64,000 nucleotides of DNA from Sipunculus nudus. Taxonomy: Eukaryota > Annelida > Sipuncula > Golfingiida > Sipunculidae. The stretch's first letter is position 1. Every line of letters begins with the position of its first letter. Shown here piece after piece: positions 25,740 through 36,000 of the stretch. Both the position numbers and the translations under genes were made by a program. The notes under the pieces were generated by a model that worked only from the letters and a program-made list of their open reading frames with translations, was not told the DNA's origin and did not search any database. The stretch spans positions 8,765,579 to 8,829,578 of the forward strand of contig CM049307.1 in the NCBI GenBank assembly GCA_026874595.1. The letters are read 5' to 3'.

Positions 25740-26605
25740 ACTAGAATACGGTTAGCCAACAAGTGACTACATGTATCCACCAAAATCAGAGTGGACGGGT
25801 GAAGTGAGGCATGGATTGAGTGGCAAGGGGAAATAGAGTGAGGTATGTTGCATATTAGCATGGATGTCTGCAGCCTAAATGTGTATGTAGGTTGTGCCAC
25901 CTACGACAAATCCAGAAAGCTGTCCAAGTTGTATACATACGCAAAATTTTAGGCAGAAATGTCAAACCACTACATGTATATGAGTGATTTTAGCCCACGG
26001 CAGACAAACAGACAGACGCTGTGCAAAAATGGTTGCAGGTGGCCCCTCCAGTTTTGTGTATGATACAGACCTATGTGAGATCTAAACACATGCACAATTT
26101 TGGCCCAATCGGTCAGATGGTTCCTGAGATATGAGCTTGGATGTGTGCAACGTTAACTAGAATGTAGGTGGCGCTACCTGTCATAAAATCAAGAAAGCTA
26201 TCCTGAATGTATACACATGCCGAATTTCAGGTGAATTAGTCAATTCACTGCAGAGATATGAGTGATTTTAACCCAAGGCAGATGAACAGATGGACACTGT
26301 GCAAACATGGTTACAGGTGGCGCCACCATTTTTTGTGTATGTTATAAAGCAATTCAAGGGCTACATTTGTATAAATTTTATTTCCTGATCGGTCAAACGG
26401 TTCCCTAGATATGAGGGTTTATGTGAGGAAACAAACGCACAAATGGACGCTGGATAGAGAGGAAAGGTCAGAGGTCAACGCAAATTGGTTAAGCACCAGT
26501 TCACATGTGACCCGATAATTGGTGTAAGTTTCGGAATAATCGGTCCATTAGTCTCAGAGGAGCTCTCTGGAAATGAACGTGGCAGCGGCGGAGGAACCCA
26601 GTAAA
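25740..26605 (-). mobile_element. Family R piece nested in the family S element
   Basis: In reverse orientation, the right-end word ACTCTGATTTTGGTGGATAC lies near 25776-25796. The 280-bp monomer words (TGACCGATCAGGAAAT, GGTCACATGTGAACTG) and the left-end CCGCCGCTGCCACGTTC region follow towards 26605. Palindrome copies are degenerate (GGTGGCGCTACC, GGTGGCGCCACC). The element is flanked on both sides by family S sequence, so it inserted into it or was captured by it. Confidence 0.7.
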
Positions 26606-26609
26606 GATA

Positions 26610-28310
26610 TGTTCATATCTTTAAAGGTCGTAAAAATAGAGAAAAATTTCGTAAAAATTTGAAAAAAATAGAGGTGGTGCACCCAGTCTGCAGAAACTGA
26701 TGGAACACCTCATGATCAATAATGAATATGTATGCGAAAAATCATGACCATCAGTGTTGAAGTTATATAGATACTGCGGTTTTTGTATCAAATTATCTAT
26801 TATTCTGGAGGGTATTTTGGAGCCAAACAGCTTAAAGGATATGGGTAACAGAGACCTAATTTCTGGTTTCCATGGAGACTTTTCATGGGTCTCCCTGTGT
26901 GTCAAGAATGAAGATTCTAGGTCCAGTTGTAATGATTTGTGCCCTGTTAACAGATGTTCATATCTTTAAAGGTCTCAAAAAAAGAGAAAAAAATTCGTAA
27001 AAAACCTGAACAAATACAGGTGGTGCCACCAGTCTGCAGAAACTGATGAAACACTCCATGATCAATATCCATGCAAACAATTATGGTGATCTCTGCATTA
27101 GCTGTTCAGATACTTCAGCTTTTGTATCAAATTTTCCATTATTCTGAGCTGTACTTTGGAGTGCCATAGCTCAAAAGATATGGGTAACAGAGACCTAATT
27201 ACAGATTTCCATGTAGACTTATCATGGGTCTCCCTGTGTGTCAAGAATGAAGATTCTAGGTCCAGTCGTTACGATTTTGTACCCTGTTAACAGATAACTA
27301 CATCCTTAAAGGTTTCAAAAATAGAGAAAAAAAATTGTGAAAATTTGAAAAAATAAAGGTGGCGCCACCAGTCTGCAGGAACTGATGGAACACCTCTTGA
27401 TCAATATGTATGCCAAAAATCATGACCATCAGTGTTGTAGTTATTGAGATGTTGCAGTTTGTTTTTATCAAATTTTCCATTATTCTGGGGGGTTATTGGG
27501 AGCCCCCCCCCCCCCAGCTCAAAGGATATGGGTAACAGAGACCTTATTTCAGGTTTCCATGGAGACTTTTCATGGACCTCTCAGTGTGTGGAGAATGAAG
27601 ATTCTAGGTCCAGTCGTTACGATTTGTGCCACGTTAACAGATGACAGCATCCTTAAAGGTCTCAAAAATAGAGGAAAAAATCGTAAAAAATCGAACAATA
27701 CTGGTGGCGTCCCAAGTCTGTAGGAACTGATGGAACATCTCATGATCAATATGTATGCCAGAAATCATGACCATCAGTGATGTAGTTATTGAGATATTGA
27801 AGTTTTTGTATGAAATTTTTGACTAATCTAGGGGGTACTTTGGGGCCCCATAGCTCGAAGGATATGGGTAACAGAGACCTAATTTCTGGTTTCCAAGAAG
27901 ATTTTTCATGGACCTCTCAGTGTCTCAAGAATTAAGATTCTAGGTCCAGTCTTTACGATTTGTGCCTTGTTAACAGATGTTCACATTTTTGAAGGTCTCA
28001 AAAATAAAGAAAAAAATTTGTAAAAAATCTAAAAATACAGGTGGCGCCACCAGTCTGCTGGAATTGATGAAACATCTCATGATCAATATGTATGCCAGAA
28101 ATCATGACCATCAGTCAAGTAGTTAATATGATATTGAAGTTTTTGTATGAAATTTTTTACTTTTCTGGGGGGTACTTTGGGGCCCCATAGCTCGAAGGAA
28201 ATGGGTAACAGAGACCTAATTTCTGGTTTCCAAGGAGATTTTTCATGGACCTCTCAGAATCCCAAGGTACAAGGTTCTAAGTCCAGCGGTTACGATTTGT
28301 GACTGGTTAA
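26610..28310 (+). repeat. About 340-bp tandem array, five monomers
   Basis: The block GGTGGCGCCACC followed by AGTCTGCAG recurs near 26670, 27019, 27358, 27700 and 28040, about 340 bp apart. Each monomer continues with GATGGAACACCTCATGATCA, ATCATGACCATCAGT, GGATATGGGTAACAGAGACC and GATTCTAGGTCCAG. Coding frames are broken. The same monomer is present as single fragments at 3040-3356 and 43462-43829. Confidence 0.9.
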
Positions 28311-28393
28311 CGGACAGACGGACAGACAGACGGACGACGGACAAAGAGTGATCGCTATAGCTCAGATGACTTTCAGTCAGCTGAGCTAAAAAT

Positions 28394-30736
28394 TAAATGA
28401 ACAATCATAAAATCATAATGATATGATAAGTGTCTAAGTGATGACCTCTGTTATAGAATCTGAACATTAATCTGTCATTCATTTTATTTGATCAAAGCAA
28501 GTTGAAGAGGGGGATCAGGTTATCCATGCAATGATTCTGAAAACATATGATAATGTAATAATGTATTGCACACTTCAATGCTGACATAAAATTACACACA
28601 AATAGTGGGACAATTATCTCCTAAAAATACAGCTGTGCAGGTGTTTTGTGTATGTGAGCAGAGATAAAATACAAATTATAACAAGGCCTCAGGAGAGGAT
28701 AACATAACACATCACAGCTAATATTTACCAAAGAGTTCTACATGACAGCTGTTTATTTCAAGATCTTACAACATGATGTTCCTTAAATTTAAGGTTGGAC
28801 TGTGCGTATTTCAGCTTTGTGGATGCTGATTCAGCACCGATGTAATGTATATGGCTAATATGTATGAGTATTTAATCATCATCATCTTTAAGTATTAATT
28901 TCCTATTTGTCCATTCTCCTATATCCAACGAGCTTTTAACATTACTCGTAATGCAACAGTAACTTTAATTGCATCATTCTCTCACCTTACCATATCTGAT
29001 ATTTATAGACCATGAAACATTTACCTCTAGGCTCCTCTCTATTGTGGTCTCATCTAAAGTACAATTAGCTGGAGACTTTGGGTGCCTTTACTCTCTCTAA
29101 AATGTACATCCTTCTATTATGAGCAAAACTCAGATGCCCCCCCCCCCCCCCAAAATGTCCACAATTGCGACCATTCACTGTATTTAAAATGTATTAGGAA
29201 AAGTGAGAGTTTCCAATCATGTAAATAAATTGATTCAACAATATTCAACAGAATATCCAGGTATCCTGAAAGGAGTGTGTAGACCTTGCTTGTTTATATC
29301 TGTGTAGTTAAGCTGCCACAATGTATCATTAATAAACTCTTCATATTCAATATATAACATACTGGTAAATGTTAACAACTCATACACAGATATATGTTAG
29401 ATCACAGAACACTCAACACATCTTATATCACTTAAAATGTAAAAGAGAAATTATAACAGAGAGCATACACAGCTTCATAAATCAATCAGCATGGTAAGCA
29501 CCAAAATAGGAGCTGCTTCAGAAGCTAGTGCTGTGAGCATTATTCTGAAAACAGTAAGGCTCAAGTTACTGGCAAATCAGTGCTTAGGTGAATGGATGTT
29601 GTGTTATCATTGGGTCCATAACAAATACTAGAGACACATGCATTTATCATGATTAGGTGCTAATCAAAGTGAATGCAGGTTAATAACAGTTTATGTAATA
29701 GCTGTAGTTGCTAACATGGATATTAATAACAGCTCCTAGTGCAGTGCAGAGCGAGCAGCTCTGCCTGTGAATTGGGAAACCACAAAAAAATTCTCTACCA
29801 TGAAACATGGTTTACAATAGGTGACTATGCTTAAATATTAGGAGCATAAAAGAAAGCTGTTAAAACAAGAGCATTGTGTAATGATAAAGTACAGTCATTT
29901 TTTGGTGTAAATACATACTTATATGAAGTGAAACCTTTACTCAAAGAAACCTCTTGAAAGGACACCACTTGAAGTTAACTATCCATGCTGCTGAAGGGGA
30001 GCTGATTTTATTCTGTACTTATACAACCACAGCTCCTTCAGGCTCCTTTAGAGGTATGGATACACAACATTTTATTTGAGCACAATGTTTCGTTACATAC
30101 CTCCAATGGGAGTGTTATAACACACTCTTTGTGACAGTTTTGATTTTATAACAAATCTTTCAAACTGTTCAGATTACTTTCCGAGTGTCACATCCATAAG
30201 ACTGATAAAAATGCCACTAGCTATCAGCCATCAATCATTCCCTTAAATCATAAGAGTGACAGACTAAAAATAACCATTTATAGGTAATATTATCCAGTTT
30301 ACAATTAATAATATGACCTTATTTTCTGTATATCTGACAATGTAGTGATATCCATGGATTAAAGTAGTTTAAATTTTGATAACTTTTTTTTACAAATTTA
30401 ATGTTTTGGGAGGGCTACATTGAAAAATACAACTAATAACTGCTAATTTCATCTGAAAAGTAGTGATGTCATTACTTTAAGCTAATAATCCTAGGCATGC
30501 TGTGGCCCAATATATGTACATCATTATATCACAGTTACAGGGAAGTTAGGTATAGTGGTCACAGTAGTCAAATAGTTAATCATCATGGGTACCTATTTAG
30601 CCATGAGTAAGATTTCATACACATGTAACAGAAGAAAACAAATCAACACCTCTTTGAACATGACTGCTCTGCTGCCTGGTGTTGTAATTTATTAACATAA
30701 ATATAAATAAAGTATTTATCATATAGTAGACTAATC
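28394..30736. other. Unassigned AT-rich sequence
   Basis: No gene or repeat is recognised, apart from a 15-base C run at 29137-29151. Confidence 0.4.
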
Positions 30737-30866
30737 TCATTCACATTTCTGAAAGGAAAAGACACCCCAAACTGTGAGTGGCCCTGGAGGTTCATGGAGC
30801 ATATTCTGAATCAGGTCAGCAGACTTTCCTGTGGACATTCCAATGTGAGGCTGATAGTGTAATTGC
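30737..30866 (-). CDS. Candidate terminal coding exon, product unknown
   Basis: On the minus strand a very strong polypyrimidine tract (18 T, then ATTTCAG) ends at 30867. The following frame is open for 43 codons to a TGA at 30737: QLHYQPHIGMSTGKSADLIQ, then NMLHEPPGPLTVWGVFSF. Codon use looks protein-like, but no family is recognised. It lies 2 kb downstream of the MTHFD2 stop on the same strand with no visible partner exon, so it could be a 3' exon of an unseen transcript or simply an A-rich retroposon junction. Confidence 0.25.
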
Positions 30867-30913
30867 CTGAAATAAAAAAAAAAAAAAAAAATAGATGTGT
30901 CGGTACAACATGA

Positions 30914-32383
30914 ATGCCCCCGCCTGGGGCAAATTAGAAACATTTGTTAAATTTTGTAAAATTTTAAGTTCAGGAGGTGTTGTATGGTCAAAGGTAGGTC
31001 AAGAAGGGCAAAATGCAAACTCGATCTGTAACGGGTCATTATCAAGGAACACACCAGAAATCAGGCCAGTATGCAGGCATTGTGAAAAAAAGTCAATACA
31101 TGTGCATTTTTCATAAAAATTTCTGTCTTTCATGAAATTTTCTATGTTCAGGATCTGTCATATGGTCAAAAATAGGTTAACTGGGACGAAACGTGAACTC
31201 GACCTGTAAGTGGTCATTATGCACCAACAGACCAAACATTGGGCCAGTATCTGTAAGCATTCCATTGCGAAACTAGAATATTAGCAAAAGCTGGTAATCA
31301 GTTATAAATTTAAATTGGAGAGGTATGTAACATGTTTTATAACAATCCACCAAATGCTTCCTGAGAAATATCCCCCTAAGTTTTTTTTCTATACTAAGCT
31401 CTGTGACCTTGAAAAGTAGGTCAAGACCACCCATCTTTGAACCTGACCAAGATTTTGTAAATATGATGCCAAAGCACTGAAGTAATGAAGTTCCTTAGTT
31501 GAATACCTTTGGAGATATCCTGCACAAAGGCCAAAATTGTAAAATAAAAATCCGATAAAATTTCATAAAAAAATAAGAAATTGCAGGTGACGCCACCAAA
31601 ATTGTGCAGCACGTACAGACCATCAGTCCCAATGATCATAGTAAGTTTTGTGAAAATCCACACATTGGTTCCTGAGATATAAGCTTCTGAGTGTTTTATT
31701 ATAATCAGCTCTAAAATGTAGAAAAATGGGTCAAGGTCACCCATCTTCGAACTTAACCGAGATTTTATTGATATACATCTTCACTGATGAAATAAAATTC
31801 CAACTGTGAATCCTTTTAGAGATATCCCGCTCACAAGGTAAAAGTGAACAGACGCGGAACGGACAGACGGACGGACGGACAGCTTGGGTGACGACAATAG
31901 CCCATCAGCCTATGAGCTGAGGGCTAAAAACAGCTGTACATGTACATTTGTCATGAAAATTTATATTTTTCATGAAATTTTCTATGTTTAGGAGCCGTAA
32001 AACAATCAAAATTAGGTCAACTGGGACGAAACGCGAACTCGATCTGTACTGGTCATTATCTGCATACACACCAAAAATCAGGCCAATATCTGCAAGCATT
32101 GCGAAAAAAAGTCCGTACATGTGTATTTGTCATGAAAATTTCTATTTTTCATGAAATTTTCTAAGTTAAGGAGCTGTAAAACGGTCAAAAGTAGGTCAAC
32201 TGGGACGAAACGCGAACTCGATCTGTAACTGGTCATTATCTGCCCACACACCAAAAATCAGGCCAATATCTGCAGGCATTGCGAAAAAAAGTCTGTACAA
32301 CTGTTTAATTTCGGAAGGACAGAAGGACGGAATGACGGACATGGGTAAAACTATATGCCCCGGCCACTTTGTGGCGGGGGCAT
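30914..32383 (+). mobile_element. Element with ATGCCCCCGCC inverted ends and a tandem core
   Basis: The left end ATGCCCCCGCC (30914-30924) is exactly complementary to the right end GGCGGGGGCAT (32373-32383). The right end also forms a hairpin with ATGCCCCGGCCAC at 32355. The core holds three copies of a roughly 180-bp unit (GGTCAACTGGGACGAAACGC, GAACTCGATCTGTAACTGGT, CAGGCCAATATCTGCA) near 31090, 31940 and 32120. A different element interrupts it. No transposase frame. Confidence 0.75.
31271..31929 (+). mobile_element. Nested element (family F) inside the GCCCCCGCC element
   Basis: It begins with ACTAGAATATTAGCAAAAGC and ends with GACGGACGGACGGACAGC then CATCAGCCTATGAGCTGAGG and GCTAAAAA. 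Host-element sequence resumes on the right. It contains a GGTGACGCCACC palindrome variant at 31586-31597. A second copy with the same start lies at 46588. Confidence 0.65.
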
Positions 32384-32603
32384 AAAAAAAACCAGAAATA
32401 TTTTAGAAGTTCATGTAAGCTAGTGATTGATCAAGGGAAATGCTGGCAGCCTTATTGAAGGTAATGTGACAATTCATCTGAAAAGATATGTTGGTAAATA
32501 ATACATCTGATTAATTCTTCTTTAATTGATAGTATTTACATGTCACATCCTGAAAAGAAAGAATATCAGGAAAAGTTTAAGGGAGATGTTTACTTGTAGT
32601 TTG

Positions 32604-32609
32604 TTTATT
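32604..32609 (-). promoter_or_regulatory. Candidate polyadenylation signal of MTHFD2
   Basis: AATAAA on the minus strand, about 265 bases past the MTHFD2 stop codon, in AT-rich sequence. It is the nearest canonical hexamer I noticed downstream of the stop. Confidence 0.35.
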
Positions 32610-32871
32610 TCTGATTTGGTAAAATTGTAATCAGATATTTGACAAAATTTTATGCTGCAGCAATATGTCTTTATGGTAAAAAAAACTGCATAAAAGCATA
32701 TTTATCAAATGTTTAATGACAGGCTAACAAACCTGACACTAGCTATTCAAAATGGTTAACCAAGCCATACATATTCGTAATTGGACATTTTTTAATATAG
32801 AAAACAAACAGAAGGTTAGTAAACTGAATGATTATCTCACCTAAACTCCCTAGACCATAGGTATGAGCAGA

Positions 32872-33044
32872 CTACGCTGATACCTGAGCTGATTCAGCCT
32901 GTTCAGTGGGCTTGCGCTGTGTCCTGTGATCATACTGGATGGTTTTCTTGGCAGCTTTGAGCGTGTTCTTCATCAACATGGCTACTGTCATTGGGCCTAC
33001 ACCACCTGGTACAGGTGTAATGTAGCTGGCCACCTCCGATACAC
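32872..33044 (-). CDS. MTHFD2: MTHFD2 exon 6: last coding exon and stop
   Basis: Acceptor TTACAG|GTGTATCGG at 33045/33044. The junction reads [18 protein letters not shown], which matches the length and spacing of human MTHFD2 in this region and fixes the acceptor. Then [19 protein letters not shown], a polar tail and TAG at 32872. The frame is open upstream through the 45-bp repeats to 33294, so the frame alone would give a false long N-terminal extension. Confidence 0.93.
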
Positions 33045-36000
33045 CTGTAATTACAAAACATATGATAAAACTGGCCACCTCAGATACACCAGTAATTACA
33101 AAACATATGATAAAGCTGGCCAGCTCAGATACACCTGTAATTACAAAACATATGATAAAGCTGGCCAGCTCAGATACACCTGTAATTACAAAACATATAA
33201 TAAAACTGGCCACCTCAGATACACCTGTAATTACAAAACAGGACAAAGCTGGCCACCCAGGGTTGGCAGTTTTATCTGCAGTCAGTTTAATCAAGGAGTT
33301 TACAGGGATGGAGTATCAAGTGAGAGTCTGGCCGTGTCGGATGTTGCTGACGGGGGTCATAAAACTCGCTGCTCTAAGGCACAAAGAGATGCCGCTGATA
33401 AGCCCGGTGCTAATTGATACAGCGCGAGAGACCCCCCTTCGGCGTGACTTCGGAATTATTGTGACAAGGATGAGTAAGTTTCTCCCCAATTTTATCTCCG
33501 GTAGTATTTAATATAAATTTTTAAACAATCATAAGTTTGAACACCATATCATGTTCATTTGTGTGGGAAACGTGTGTGAATCTGTAGTTGCTAATGACGC
33601 CTGAGCTATAGCTTGGCTGCGGTACATATGGGCGATAATACGAGAACAACGCCGTCAGTGACAGAGCGGACAATGGCTCGCTGTTAATACATCAAAATGA
33701 AAGTCATCCGAGCATAAGCTAAAAATTTTTTTTATCGTCGGAATACTATAATACATGGCCAATTATTAATATAAGTCAGAAGTGTGGGAACTGATGGAAT
33801 TTTTTATAATTCCAAAGTTATTCAGGGAAAGTAAGGTTTACACTTATCTCATGAATCACGGCATAAGTTGATGTAGAGTGTCCGCATCTATCCAAAAATT
33901 GGTCAAGTGATTCCTCAACACGAGACCTCTCTAGATATATTTGTTGCGCATAATTCTTGACAAAACAAACCATTTGCGCATTCATAATTCCGGTCAATGT
34001 TATTCCAGTGATTTACTGCTCAGTTACTGGATATATCGCTCTCCGCTTCAGCGAGCTACAGCGGACCGCAGAAGTAACATCTAGCAGGCTCGCTTTATCA
34101 AAGGCCGTGCCGCCGCTGCGCCTGACACCGCGGCACAATAGGCGTACAATAGAGTTAATGGGCTTATCATGTCTTAATTGCAATTAGCGCACGACTGACA
34201 CTCGCGACCTGGCAGGGCTTCTGACAGTTGTTACTCCAGTCCTGTAAACTCCTTGGTTTAATCCACTGATTTTATTCAGTTTTATCCGAAGTTTGGGAAT
34301 ATTCTGTCTGTGAAGTAGACATTATATTAAGTTTAGCTTTCCACTGTAAAAAACAGTTCTTATAGGAACATTTATGTCTAGTTAATTGAATTATTATGTG
34401 ACCATATATTTATATATAAAACTCACTGGTTTGTCACAAATAGTCATGCCATGATTTTAATAATAATTTTGAAACCTGAAATTATTTCTCTTCTTTAGAG
34501 AGGTCGGTTAGAGTATGACTTATTAAAACATCACCTATTTTGTACATTATACTATAAAAAAGCTAAACAACTGCAGTTCACACATGTTTAGTCAAACTCC
34601 ACAATCAGTGGCACTAAAGAATATCATATATTCACAGATAATCATCTATTCTTACATCTGAGAGAGATGTACATAATCCAGTCATTTATTGCATAAATGA
34701 CTTAAGATAAACAGTGACATCAGTAATTTTGTAGGGGTGAACTTTCAAGAAGCAAATGATTAAATACTTGAAAAGCTATCTTGCCCAAGTATGTTTCTCT
34801 AAATGTGTGATAGTAGTGTGATTCCTTGATTCTTTTTGCCACTGGTAAGTCATGTTTACACAAGCAGCAACAGTGAGCTACCATTTGACAACTATCCAGT
34901 CATGACAGCCTGAGAAGAGATACCTTCATTGGATCAAAGTCATTAAGGTCATCCTCCACAGTCTCTAGAATTAGTTGTTGACAATTGGGCTGCAAAAGTC
35001 ACCCTTTAAGCCTGCCCTGTGACTATGAGTAAATATTTGATGGCTGATCGAGGATGATGCTATAAAGATGATACATCCTATTGAGAAATTGACTACCAGC
35101 CAGAAAAGTAACACAGAAGACAATGGGACAGCTCCTCATTCTGGTGTGTTGAGCATGAGCTAATAGTGGATGCTGACAACAGTGAAACATGAACCTGGAG
35201 GAAATTGCCAATTGGATATACTACTTATATATTGTTAATATATTAATAAACCTTCTGAACTTATTCATCCAGATTATCATTTATGTTAATTTAATTAAAT
35301 TTTACAAGGGGATTCTTAGTTTGATCCAGTTTAATCCTGTATAATCCAGATAAAACTGGATTAAACCAGATAAAACCCAGTTTTATACATTGTCCTGGAT
35401 TAAACAAGTTTTATCCGGATAAAACCCAACCATGTGGCCACCTCAGATACACCTGTAATTACAAAACATATGATAAAACTGGCCACCTCAGATACACCTG
35501 TAATTACAAAAAAATATGATAAAAACTGGGCACCTCAGAAACACCTGTAATTACAAACATCATATGATAAAGATGGTCATCTCAGATGCCTGTTATTACA
35601 AAACATCTTATGATATAGCTGGCCACCTAAGACACCTAAACATGATATATGTATGTCATGTGACAAAGCTGGTCACCCCAAGGTCCCTGTGATTACAAAC
35701 CTATGATAACATAAGGAATACCCTTACATTAAACATGTTTGTGATTTTAAACATCTGGGGCTCAGTCCATAGAAGGATGACAGCAACTGAATGCTTTCAA
35801 ATAATTAATATTTCAAAATTAAGAGTCATGAATGAATCAAGGCACAACACAACAGTATTTTGAAGAAAAGAGAAAGGCACTATACCATCTGCAGAGAAAT
35901 TTTAGAAAATTTTCGACCTGTATCTGCAGAGAAGAGACTTGGATAATGTACTGCAATATACATACACCAGTATCGTTACTTGTGACACATAGCTGACTTG

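Larger units (their letters stand above)
25558..28393 (+). mobile_element. Composite family S element (copy B) carrying a nested family R piece and a 340-bp tandem array
   Basis: Left end near 25558 is a GTGACCCATGGGTCATGA palindrome then GCTCAGCTGA; right end is the AGCTCAGATGACT/AGTCAGCTGAGCT hairpin followed by AAAAATTA at 28393. GGACAGACGG tracts precede the hairpin, as in copies A and D. The middle differs from copy A, so the family is defined by its ends rather than its core. No transposition protein is encoded. Confidence 0.7.

Noticed and set aside
33045-33294. N-terminal extension of the last MTHFD2 exon (frame open through [15 protein letters not shown] repeats)
   Set aside because: The exon 5 donor and the acceptor at 33045 join to a sequence matching the MTHFD2 family length exactly. 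The extension is intron repeat unless RNA shows otherwise.
32926-33511. Plus-strand frames of 149-163 codons over the 45-bp array
   Set aside because: They are antisense to MTHFD2 exon 6 and its acceptor array, open only because the period is a multiple of three. No start or domain evidence.
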